34,777 nt of DNA from DASQJL01 sp036380835. Lineage in GTDB: Bacteria > Eisenbacteria > RBG-16-71-46 > SZUA-252. Shown in pieces: positions 7,839 to 16,000 of the stretch. A model generated the notes under the pieces. That model had not been told where the DNA came from, ran no database searches, and worked only from the letters and a program-made list of their open reading frames with translations. The stretch spans positions 1-34,777 of the forward strand of contig DASVDZ010000076.1 of assembly GCA_036380835.1 (NCBI GenBank), read 5' to 3'. A program made the position numbers and the translations under genes. Position 1 is the first letter of the stretch; each line of letters begins with the position of its first letter.

Positions 7839-9251
7839 CTAGGCGGCGAGCCGCTTCCCTTCCAGCGGCACGGTGATCGTGAACCGCGCGCCGCCCCGTT
7901 CCGCGTTCTCGCCGCTGATCCGGCCGCCGTGGTTCCGGATGATCCGGTAGCATGTGGAGAGCCCGAAGCCGTGCCCCTCGGGCTTGGTCGTCACCGAAGG
8001 CTCGAAGAGCCGGCGCATGACCTCGGCCGCGATGCCGGGTCCGGTGTCCCGCACCGTGAGCTCGACGGCGCCGTCCGCGATCCGCGTCCGGACCCCGATC
8101 CGCGGGTCCGCCGTCTTGGCCGCGTTCATGGAGTCGGCCGCGTTGCTGAACAGGTTCAGGAGCACCTGCTGGATCTGGCCGGGGTCGAGGTTCATCTCCG
8201 GCACGCCGGGATCGAGGTCGAGATCGAACGCGATGCGCTCGTACTTGTTCTGCGGCACGATGAACTCGACCGTGCGGCGGACCAGGTCGTTCAGCTTGGT
8301 CGGCTGCTTCCGGATCCCCTTGTGCGAGAAGTCGAGGAGCCCCTTCACGAGGACCCCCATGCTCCGCGCCTGCTCCGAGATGATCCGCGCGCTCTCCTCG
8401 ATCTTCTCGAGCGGCTGTTTCCCGATCGCCATGACGAGGAGCTGCGCGCGGCCCGAGATGGCGGCGAGGTAGTTGTTGAGCTCGTGCGCCACCTCGGCGG
8501 CCATCTCCCCCTTGGCGGCGAGGCGCTCCTGCGAGATCAGCTCGTCCTTCGCCTTCTCGAGCGCGATGTACTTCGCTCCGGCCTCCTTGATGAGGAGGAG
8601 CGGGACGAAGAAGAAGATCAGCCCGAAGAACCCGACGGCGATGTAGGAGACGACCACGAGGGGCGAGAGGAAGAAGAGCGCGGCCGAGCCGATGAGCGAG
8701 TCGGTGTAGAGGTACTCCTCACGCCACGTCGGCACGAGGCGCCGACCCGAGGAGAGCGCCACCGCGCCCGAGACGAGGAGCGTGTTGACCAGGAAGTAGA
8801 CGAGCGTCATCGCGGTCCAGGGCAGGATGAGCGAGGGCCCGTGCATCGTCGCGAGCCCTCCGGCGGCGACGAGCGGCTTCCCTCCCAGCGCGGTGAAGAC
8901 GAGGCCCGCGGCCGCGAGGCAGAGGACGTTCTGCCCCGCGTTGAAGATGGCCTTGTACCAGACGCGGTGGGAGAAGAAGACGTTCGCGAGCGTGAACGCG
9001 ACCGCCACGATCCAGACCGACGGCATGAAGCCGAGGAGCACGAGGAGCGCCACGTCGACGACCGACGCCATGCTCTCCATCGCCTTCCCGGTGATCGTGG
9101 AGAGCCAGAGGCTCTCGGCGAGGAGGCTCACCACGACCCAGGCGGTCAGCTCCATCCAGCCGACGGCCGCGAGCGCGTGGAAGGAGAGCGCGAGGACGAA
9201 GCCCCCCGCCATCGTGACGATGGAGATGTACGTGACGAGGGCGGGATTCAC
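7839..9251 (-). CDS. Orphan membrane sensor histidine kinase
   Basis: The 470-residue protein has about seven hydrophobic segments in residues 1-222, then a coiled linker, and a standard kinase core. The H-box is AAEVAHELNN with the phospho-acceptor His-256. The N-box is LLNLFSNAADSM, and the G-boxes are DTGPGIA and GHGFGLS. It therefore autophosphorylates and should pass phosphate to a response regulator, but none is encoded in the window. The membrane half shares landmarks with that of the HD-GYP protein at 807-2204 (ASVVDVA, FNAGQ, a later W-R-E/Q-E/Q). The start is GTG at 9249-9251, overlapping the stop of the nitrilase-family gene (GTGA), so the two are coupled. cca follows after 39 nt. 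Confidence 0.93.
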   Translation of the reverse strand: MNPALVTYISIVTMAGGFVLALSFHALAAVGWMELTAWVVVSLLAESLWLSTITGKAMESMASVVDVALLVLLGFMPSVWIVAVAFTLANVFFSHRVWYKAIFNAGQNVLCLAAAGLVFTALGGKPLVAAGGLATMHGPSLILPWTAMTLVYFLVNTLLVSGAVALSSGRRLVPTWREEYLYTDSLIGSAALFFLSPLVVVSYIAVGFFGLIFFFVPLLLIKEAGAKYIALEKAKDELISQERLAAKGEMAAEVAHELNNYLAAISGRAQLLVMAIGKQPLEKIEESARIISEQARSMGVLVKGLLDFSHKGIRKQPTKLNDLVRRTVEFIVPQNKYERIAFDLDLDPGVPEMNLDPGQIQQVLLNLFSNAADSMNAAKTADPRIGVRTRIADGAVELTVRDTGPGIAAEVMRRLFEPSVTTKPEGHGFGLSTCYRIIRNHGGRISGENAERGGARFTITVPLEGKRLAA

Positions 9252-10066
9252 CCGCGGCGCTCCGCGGGCGCGTCGAGGAGCGGCCCGTACAGGTCGACGC
9301 GACGGTCGGCGAAGAGGTCGTTCCGCGCCGTCACCCGCTTGTCACGCGCGTCCCCGGGGTCGATCTCGACCACGCGCACGCACTCCTCCGTCGCGTCGGC
9401 GCTCGCGAGCCGCTCTCCGCGCGGCGAGACGATCTGGCTCTTCCCCGCGAATTCGAGCGCGACGACGCCCACGCGTTCGCTCCCGGTGCGGCTCGAGGTG
9501 ACGCTGAACACGCGATTCTCCAGGGATCGGGTGATCATCGCCTCCTGGCAGTAGGGATGGACCAGGTTCGCCGGATGCGCGAGGACGTCGGCCCCCTCCA
9601 GCGCGAGGAGCCGCGCCGCCTCGGGAAAGCGCCAGTCGAAGCAGATCATGAGGCCCAGGTCCGCGTCCCCCACCCGGCCGTGGCGCGGCGAATTCCCGGA
9701 ACGGTCGAAAACCAAGGTCTCGGTGTCGAAGAGATGCGCCTTCCGATAGCAGACCACCGAGCCGTCGGAGCCGAGGAAGACCGCGCTGTTGTAGACGCGA
9801 TCGCCCTCCCGCTCCGGGAGCCCGAAGACCACGGCGGCGCCCGTCTCGCGCACCGCGCGGGCGAGGCGGACGACGCTCGGCCCGTCCGGCACCGCCTCGG
9901 CCACTTCGAGCAGCTCGGAGCGGTCGAGATAGAGATACCCCGAGGTCGCGAGCTCGGGGCAAACGAGGAGGTCGGCGCCGGAAACGCGGAGCGCTTCCTC
10001 CATGCGCGCGGCGTTTTCGTCGGGGCGTCCGCGGACGGGGCAGAACTGGTAGAAGCCCGCGATCAT
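9248..10066 (-). CDS. Carbon-nitrogen hydrolase (nitrilase superfamily)
   Basis: The 272-residue enzyme is of usual length for an amidase-type nitrilase-fold protein. The catalytic triad is visible: Glu-38 in VCPELATSGY, Lys-109 in YRKAHLF and the nucleophile Cys-142 in LMICFDWRFPE. A second conserved Glu is in QEAMITRSLENRVF. It probably hydrolyses an amide or carbamoyl compound in the cytoplasm; the substrate is not evident. It is the first gene of the minus-strand run that continues into the histidine kinase through a GTGA overlap. The ATG at 10064-10066 has only a weak GGCGGA upstream. An 88-nt gap separates it from the LolA-like gene. Confidence 0.92.
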   Translation of the reverse strand: MIAGFYQFCPVRGRPDENAARMEEALRVSGADLLVCPELATSGYLYLDRSELLEVAEAVPDGPSVVRLARAVRETGAAVVFGLPEREGDRVYNSAVFLGSDGSVVCYRKAHLFDTETLVFDRSGNSPRHGRVGDADLGLMICFDWRFPEAARLLALEGADVLAHPANLVHPYCQEAMITRSLENRVFSVTSSRTGSERVGVVALEFAGKSQIVSPRGERLASADATEECVRVVEIDPGDARDKRVTARNDLFADRRVDLYGPLLDAPAERRG

Positions 10067-10154
10067 CGCGTCCGCCGGCGGGCGCGACGAACGCTCTGGA
10101 CGGCGCGACCTTGCGTGGTCACGCCGGGACCGTAGCAGCGGCCCGACGAGACGG

Positions 10155-10871
10155 TCAACGGGATTCGCGCTTCGCGCCCGGTCCGGACCGCTCGAGGAGC
10201 TCCCGCGGATCGAGCGGCTCCTCGCGGGTTCCTTTCGGCGCGCCGGTCGCGAGATCGTCCGCGCGCGGCGCCTTCTGGAATTTCCATTCGCGGAACTCCA
10301 CCCAGAGCGTGTCGGTCTCGGACGCGAGGCTCACCCAGCGCGGCAGCCCCGTCCGCGCGTCGCCCGCGATCCAGAGCGTGACGTCCCGCGCGGAGTCCCC
10401 GAGCGACCGGCCGCCGATCCGGAACCCGTCGCGGAGCGTTCCCCCCGCGGCGCGCCGCTCGGCCACCGGGCGGAGATCGCCGGTCAGCGCGCGCTCGGGC
10501 TCCGCGATCAAGCGGCGGAGCCGCGCGGGAGCGCGGCCGTAGGCGCCTCGATAGAGCACCCGCTCCTGGGGGTTGTAGACGAGGAACGCGTCCTTCGCCC
10601 GGTCGATCACCACGTCCTGACCGCCCCGCTCCACCGAGCGGTAGCGGAGCCCGCGTCCCGGCAGGAACCAGACGCGCCCGCGTTCCCGCGTCCTGGGGCC
10701 GCCGAAGGGGTCGCTCCGCTCGAGGGTCACCTTGGCGACCGACTCGGCCGGCGTGAGGACGCGACGCAACATCTCCCGCACCGACTCGCCGCCCGCGGCG
10801 AAGACGAGGCCGCCGGCCGCGATTTCGATCGCGAGAGCGAGCGCGAGCCATACGACGCGATGAGACCTCAT
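10155..10871 (-). CDS. Periplasmic LolA-like protein (outer-membrane lipoprotein-sorting fold)
   Basis: The 238-residue protein begins MRSHRVVWLALALAIEIAAG with a probable signal peptide ending near VFAAG. The body follows the LolA pattern: RGRVWFLPGRGLRYRS, then DVVIDRAKDAFLVYNPQERVLYR, and a C-terminal DTLWVEFREWKFQK strand followed by DDL. LolA carries lipoproteins across the periplasm, but many proteins of this fold only bind other lipids, so function is inferred. The ATG at 10869-10871 overlaps the stop of the upstream LolB-like gene (ATGA). I rejected a longer in-frame start 28 codons upstream because it lies inside that gene and would bury the signal peptide. Confidence 0.72.
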   Translation of the reverse strand: MRSHRVVWLALALAIEIAAGGLVFAAGGESVREMLRRVLTPAESVAKVTLERSDPFGGPRTRERGRVWFLPGRGLRYRSVERGGQDVVIDRAKDAFLVYNPQERVLYRGAYGRAPARLRRLIAEPERALTGDLRPVAERRAAGGTLRDGFRIGGRSLGDSARDVTLWIAGDARTGLPRWVSLASETDTLWVEFREWKFQKAPRADDLATGAPKGTREEPLDPRELLERSGPGAKRESR

Positions 10872-11713
10872 GGGTCCTCCCCCCGCTCGCCGATGCCGAG
10901 GTAGCGCCGGAGGAGGTCGCGGCTCCTCGGATCGTCGAGCGTCATCAGGGTCCACTCCGGGTCGGCCGCCGGCGCATGACGGAACCGGGCCGGCTCGCCG
11001 CGCGCGTACTCATCGATCGACAGGCGGATCACGGCCGAGCCCTGCGTCCACTCGATCCAGCGCGGCATCGTGCCGCCGCGGAACGATTTCGTCGGCCCGT
11101 ATCGAACGACGATCCGCTCACCCCTTCCGCCGGGACGCGCGACGGCGAGCCGCGCCGGGTCGCCCCGCCGGTCGAGATCCAGCGTGAACGGATGCGCCGA
11201 GCCGCCCGACGCGAACGTCCCGCGAAGCCGCCAGCCCTTGTCCCGCGCCTCGACGGCCGCGTGCTCGATCGCGTCCTTGACCCACGCCGCGCTCAGGTCC
11301 CACGGCCGCGCGAGGAACCGGAGCCCCGCGGGACCGAGCCCCTCCCGCTCGCGCACCGGTCCCGCGAATCCCAGATCGCTCGTCCGAAGCGCGACGTAGA
11401 GCGAGTCGCCGAGCATCGACGCGTCGATCGCGCGCACCGGACCGGCGTACCCGAAGACGACGGTGCTCTCGGCGAGCGTCGCCCAGCGCACCTCGAGGGA
11501 GCCCTCCCGCCGATCGCCGTGCTTCGCCGCCACGACCCCGACGCCGCGGGAGCCCGCCTCGGGCACGGCGAACGTGGCGAGCAGATGGGCCCGGGCCTCG
11601 CTCCCCGACGCCGCCCGGGGCACGCGCGCGCAGCCCGCCGCGACGAGCAGGAGGAGGCAACCCCCTTGCGCGATCGCCGCGCCGACGGCAGAGTGGAGGC
11701 GATGACGACCGAT
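10868..11713 (-). CDS. LolB/DUF4292-like lipoprotein with unresolved start
   Basis: A hydrophobic stretch CLLLLVAAGC leads to a lipobox Cys encoded at 11630-11632, so this is a lipoprotein. The mature part (about 250 residues) resembles LolB and DUF4292 proteins: ARAHLLATFAVPEAG, GSLEVRWATLAESTVVFGYAG, SMLGDSLYVALRTSDLGF and a late MPRWIEWTQGSAVIRLSIDEY segment. It is coupled to the LolA-like gene by an ATGA overlap. No ATG, GTG or TTG occurs in frame ahead of the signal sequence. The coordinate given uses an ATC at 11711-11713, which would yield a plausible basic n-region (G-R-H-R-L-H). This 5' end overlaps the start of divergent pgeF by 12 nt. A base error near the start is an alternative. 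Confidence 0.62.
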   Translation of the reverse strand: MGRHRLHSAVGAAIAQGGCLLLLVAAGCARVPRAASGSEARAHLLATFAVPEAGSRGVGVVAAKHGDRREGSLEVRWATLAESTVVFGYAGPVRAIDASMLGDSLYVALRTSDLGFAGPVREREGLGPAGLRFLARPWDLSAAWVKDAIEHAAVEARDKGWRLRGTFASGGSAHPFTLDLDRRGDPARLAVARPGGRGERIVVRYGPTKSFRGGTMPRWIEWTQGSAVIRLSIDEYARGEPARFRHAPAADPEWTLMTLDDPRSRDLLRRYLGIGERGEDP

Positions 11714-12481
11714 CGGCTGTGGCGACCGCCCGACGGCTCCCTTCCCCCCCGCGTCGACTTTGCGATGACGACGCGCCGTGGCGGCGTGAGCGAGGGGCCC
11801 TTCGCGACCCTCAACGTGGGGCTCGTCTCCGGGGATTTGGAGGAGCGCGTCGCCGAGAACCGCCGCCGCGCCCGCGAAACCTTCGGCTGCGGGGAGCGCG
11901 ATCCGATCCGCGCGCGTCAGGTGCACGGGTCGCGCCTCCTCGCCGTCCGCCCCGGCGCGGATCGCGGGACCGCTCCCGAGGAGCCCGCGGACGGCCTCCT
12001 CGTCGAACGGGCCGAGCCGGACCGCTCCCCTTGCGTCGCGGTGAGCGTCGCCGATTGCGCGCCGGTCGCGGTCGTCTCCGGCGACGGGACGTGGGCGGCG
12101 CTCCTCCACAGCGGGTGGCGCGGCACCCTCGCCGGGATCGCCTCCCGCGCGGTCGAACGCCTCGCCCGCTCGGGAGCGGCGCCGGAGACGCTCCGCGCCG
12201 TCGTCGGCCCGTGCATCCACGCCTGCTGCTATCCCGTGGGCCTCGACGTGGCGGCCCGCTTTCCCACGATTCACTGGCGTCCCCACGGGAGCGGCCAACC
12301 CGCGCTCGACCTGCCCGGCGCGATCGCCGCGTCGCTCGCGGCCGCGGGCGTTCCCGCGGGAAGGATCACGGTCGCGCCCGAGTGCACGTCGTGCCGCGCC
12401 GACCTCTTCTTTTCCCATCGCCGCGACGGAGGCGTCACGGGCCGCCACTGGGCGATGCTTCGCCTCGGCGCGGAGCGATGA
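11702..12481 (+). CDS. pgeF: Peptidoglycan editing factor PgeF / multicopper polyphenol oxidase-family purine nucleosidase fold (YfiH/YlmD)
   Basis: The 259-residue protein has the DUF152 (YfiH/YlmD/LACC1) family pattern: MTTRRGGVSEGPFATLNVG, ENRRRARETFG, RQVHGSRL with His-75, SVADCAPVAVV with Cys-119 and LLHSGWRGTLAGI with His-136. These three residues form the family zinc site. VGPCIHACCYPVG and FFSHRRDGGVTGR follow. Family members act on purine nucleosides (adenosine deaminase or phosphorylase activity), and E. coli YfiH affects muropeptide synthesis. The start ATG at 11702 has GGAGG only 2 nt upstream; GTG at 11693 is an alternative. The 3' end overlaps the convergent PAP2 gene by 47 nt. 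Confidence 0.9.
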   Translation: MTTDRLWRPPDGSLPPRVDFAMTTRRGGVSEGPFATLNVGLVSGDLEERVAENRRRARETFGCGERDPIRARQVHGSRLLAVRPGADRGTAPEEPADGLLVERAEPDRSPCVAVSVADCAPVAVVSGDGTWAALLHSGWRGTLAGIASRAVERLARSGAAPETLRAVVGPCIHACCYPVGLDVAARFPTIHWRPHGSGQPALDLPGAIAASLAAAGVPAGRITVAPECTSCRADLFFSHRRDGGVTGRHWAMLRLGAER

Positions 12482-13010
12482 GCGTGCGCGTCAGGCGCCC
12501 GTAGGCCCGCCGGCCCAGGAACCCGAGGAAGAAGCCGAGGCCCGCTCCCGCGGCGACGTCCGACGGCCAGTGATCCCCCACGTAGACGCGAGAGAGCGAG
12601 ACCGCGCCCGCCACGGCGTAGGCGGCGACGGTCACCTCGGGAAAGACCGCCGCGATGACCGGCGCGGCCGCGAAGAAGTTGGTGGCGTGCACGGAGGGAA
12701 AGGAGAAGCTGTGGCGCACGCCGAAGAGCGGGCGCGCGTCCGCCAGGACCACCGAGGGACGCGGGCGCTTGAAGATCGGCTTCAGCACGGTGGCCGACGT
12801 CTGGTCGGACACGGTGAGCGTGAGCGCCAGGACCGCGAGCCCCACGGCGCCCCGCGCCCGCCGCGTCAGGAAGCAGAGGCCGATCGCGACGAGGATGGGG
12901 ATCTTGAAGACGCCCGGATCGGTGAGCGCCCGCATGACCGGGTCGAGCCAGGCCTGGTGCCACCCGAGGTGGACGGCCCGGAAGAGGGCCGTGTCCCACG
13001 CCTGCCCCAT
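12435..13010 (-). CDS. PAP2-family membrane phosphatase
   Basis: This 191-residue integral membrane protein carries the three PAP2 signatures: KPIFKRPRP (77-85), FPSVHATN (104-111, His-108; the common PSGH reads PSVH) and SRVYVGDHWPSD (140-151, His-147 nucleophile, Asp-151). Hydrophobic stretches at about 35-48, 55-68, 112-123, 128-140 and 152-166 fit five or six membrane spans. Such enzymes dephosphorylate lipid phosphates, for example undecaprenyl diphosphate or phosphatidic acid, on the outer face of the inner membrane; the substrate is not evident. The gene follows the large barrel protein after 11 nt and its 3' end overlaps convergent pgeF. Confidence 0.92.
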   Translation of the reverse strand: MGQAWDTALFRAVHLGWHQAWLDPVMRALTDPGVFKIPILVAIGLCFLTRRARGAVGLAVLALTLTVSDQTSATVLKPIFKRPRPSVVLADARPLFGVRHSFSFPSVHATNFFAAAPVIAAVFPEVTVAAYAVAGAVSLSRVYVGDHWPSDVAAGAGLGFFLGFLGRRAYGRLTRTLIAPRRGEASPSGGP

Positions 13011-13021
13011 GCGGCCCCCTT

Positions 13022-16000
13022 CTAGAAGTCCGCGCCGAACGTCACGAAGTTCTGCGGCTTCCCGACCCCGCCGTCGAGCTTGAACTCCCGACCGTAGTCG
13101 TAACGGAGGATGAAGTAGCCGAGGTTCACGCGCGCCCCGAGCCCGTACGCCAGGTGGAGGTTCTCGGTGTGGAGCCCGCCGACGCTCGAGAAGAACACCG
13201 GATCGTGCCCCCGCTCCCAGGCGGTCGCCCCGTCGAGGAACATCACGCCGTTGATCCCTCCGAGGTTGATCGAGAGCGGCCAGCCCAGCCGAAGCTGCTC
13301 GATCAGCGGGAACCTGAACTCGAGGTTTCCGAGGAGCGCGCGCGTGCCGACCAGGTCCCCGTAGTCGAGGCCGCGATACGTGAACGCGCCGCCGAAGCGG
13401 AAGAGCTGCGGGTCGCGCCCCCACGACCCGCCGGCGAGGAGCCGCTGCGCGAGTGCGTAGCGGTGGCGGATGTTCGTGTAGCGCCGCCAATCGAAGATGC
13501 CGGTCGTGTAGTGGACGTCGCCGATCGCGTGCTCGACCGAATAGCGCGACCGGCCGCCGTTGATCGGCCCGGTGGAGCCGTAGAGCGCGTTGTCCGCCAC
13601 GAGGCCGATGTTCGGCGCCACGTAGAAGAACTCGCCGTTGTTCTGGAGCGTCGAGACGGTGCCGAGGTCGTAGTTGTAGCGCAGCACGCGCTCGCTCAGG
13701 ACCGCCGCCTGGAGCCCGTACTCGATCCTGCGAAAACGGTTGAACGGCCGCGCGAAGAAGATCGACCCGCCGCGGTAGATCTGGCTCTCCACGTCGTCGC
13801 TCGACGGGGCCGACAGGAGCAGGAGGTCGTTCCGGTACTGGAAGACCGCGAGCCCGTAGTTCGTGCGGTGGGCGAGGTTCGAATACGCGAGGTAGATGTC
13901 CGACTGGGAGAGGTCGCCGTAGAGATTGAGCACGGCGAGCACGTTCCGGTTCCCGAGCACGTCGCTGAAGGAGACCACGCTGGAGCCGGCGAAGCCGATG
14001 TTCGACGCGAAGAGCGCGCCGCCGCTCACGTAGTCGCGGGAGAACCGGGCCCGGTACGGGAGCCGGACGAACGACGTGCTGTCCGCGAGCGGCTGGTGGT
14101 AGACCTCCCGGATGTACGTTCCGAGCGTCGTGTCGATCGCCGCTCCCCGCGCGGAGTCGGCCAGAGCCGCGCCCCGCGCCGAATCGGGCACCGCCGCCGA
14201 CGTGCCCCGCGCCGAGTCGGCGGGCGCCGACGAGACGGGCGCTCCGTCCGAGGCGCCGTCGGGGTCCCCCGCGCTCCGGTCGTCGGGGGCCGCGGCGAGC
14301 ACCGACGGCATGAGGGCGCTCGACACCTCCTCGCGCGTGCCGAGTGGCGCGAGGGAGCCGATCCGACCCGGCGCGGCCTCGCCGTCGGCCAGCATCGTGC
14401 CGGGCGCGTTGATGAACTTCCGCGGCTCGCGCACCGAATAGATGTCCCATCCGCCGCGCGTGAACGCCGTGAAGAGGAGCCGCTTCCCGTCGGGCGAGAG
14501 GGAGATGCACGGCGCCTCGGGGACGAGCCCCGACACGCCGTTCAGCAGGTTCGAGAGCCGGTAGGAATCGGCGGTCGCGAGGTCGACCCGGTAGACGTTC
14601 GGCGTCCCCGTCCGGTCGGAGACGAAGACGAGCGACTTGCCGTCGGGCGTCCATTGCGGGGAGAAGCTCGAGCCCGCCTGCTTCGGCAGCACCGTTACCT
14701 TGCCGGACGCCATGTCGTAGAGCGCGAGGCGGAGCTTCCCGAAGATCAGGTGCTCCACCTCGGTCCCCGCGCCCTCGTCGGTCGTGAACGCGATCGTCCC
14801 GCCGTCCGGCGACCAGGCCGGATCGCGGAACGTGAAGGGGCCGCTCGCCAGGACCGAGAGGTTCTTCCCGTCGGCGTCGGAGACGTAGAGCGCCGAGAAG
14901 CCGCTCTTGATGCCGATGAACGCGAGCTTCTTCCCGTCGGGCGACCAGGCAGGCGAGTAGATCGCGTCGAGGCCGTAGCGAAGCTTGCCCTTGATCTTCC
15001 CGGACGGGATCTCGATCAGGTAGATCGCGTCCTCCGCGCCCGCCTTGACCGGGAGCGCGATCGTCTTCTCGTCGGGCGCCCAGGCGATCGACGTGTTGAA
15101 GTATCGGAGCGTCTCGAACGTTCCCGTCCGCTCCCCTGAGACGAGCTTCTTGAAGACCTTCCCGTCGAGCGCCGACGCCAGGTAGACGTCGTTGTACATG
15201 CTGCGGTCGGAGATGAAGACCATCTGGAGGCCGGACGGCGAGACCGACGGGGCGACGTTGAAGTCGGACAGGTCGTGCTCGGAATCGGTGAGGCGCGAGG
15301 CGATCGCGTCGGGCTTGTCGCTGTCGGCGATCTGCGGCAGGTACTCGCGGCGAACCGCCTCCTGCCACTTCTTCGAGAGCACCTCGACCGTAAGGCCCGT
15401 GGACGCCTCGAGCGCGCGCTCGGCGCTCCCGAGGCGCTTCGTCCGCTTGAGGATCTCCCCGATCTTCCCGATCCCGTAGGTGTCGGCGATGAACTGCCAG
15501 ATCGACTGGCCGAAGCGGTAGACGCGGAGATCGCCGACGTACGCGAGGACGTTGATCGGGATCAGATATCCCTCGAGCGAGGCGTCGCGGAGCCACATCT
15601 GCGTGTTGGTGTCGATCTCACCCACGGAAAGGTACTCGGCCATCCCCTCCATGAACCATCCCGGAGGGGCGCTCGCGAACGGGTTCGACACGATGCCGCT
15701 CCGGTCCCCGAAGAGGATGTCGACCTGGAAGGCGTGGACCAGCTCGTGGGTGAGGACGTGGTCGAACTCGCCGAAATTCCCCGTGAAGGGCAGGAAGACG
15801 CGGCGCTTCAGGTACTCGGTGATGCCGCCGGTTCCCAGGCTGATCAGCTCCGGCGTGATGTTCGTCTGCTCGAAGTCGGTGTGGGACGCGTAGAGGACGA
15901 GGGGAACGCGCGCGTGGATCTGATGGTCGAGCACGCGGCTCAGCCTTTCGTACGCGCGTTCGGCCATGAGGGCGGCGTCCTGCACCGCCGCCTCGGTCCC

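Noticed and set aside
5421..9554. A 1377-codon open frame on the plus strand
   Set aside because: It runs antisense to four well-supported genes, is very rich in Arg, Glu, His and Asp with no domain pattern, and is a typical shadow of GC-rich codon bias. The same holds for the long plus-strand frames at 924-2423, 13154-15139 and 20445-23483.
10129..10158. Possible promoter for the nitrilase-kinase operon (TTGACC and TACGGT, 18-nt spacer, minus)
   Set aside because: The -10 box matches only 3 of 6 and the -35 overlaps the stop codon of the LolA-like gene; too weak to annotate.
12435..15596. A 1053-codon minus-strand frame ending in the PAP2 gene
   Set aside because: Only its last 191 codons are real. 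The rest is an out-of-frame reading of the barrel fusion gene, and the PAP2 ATG at 13010 starts the conserved part.
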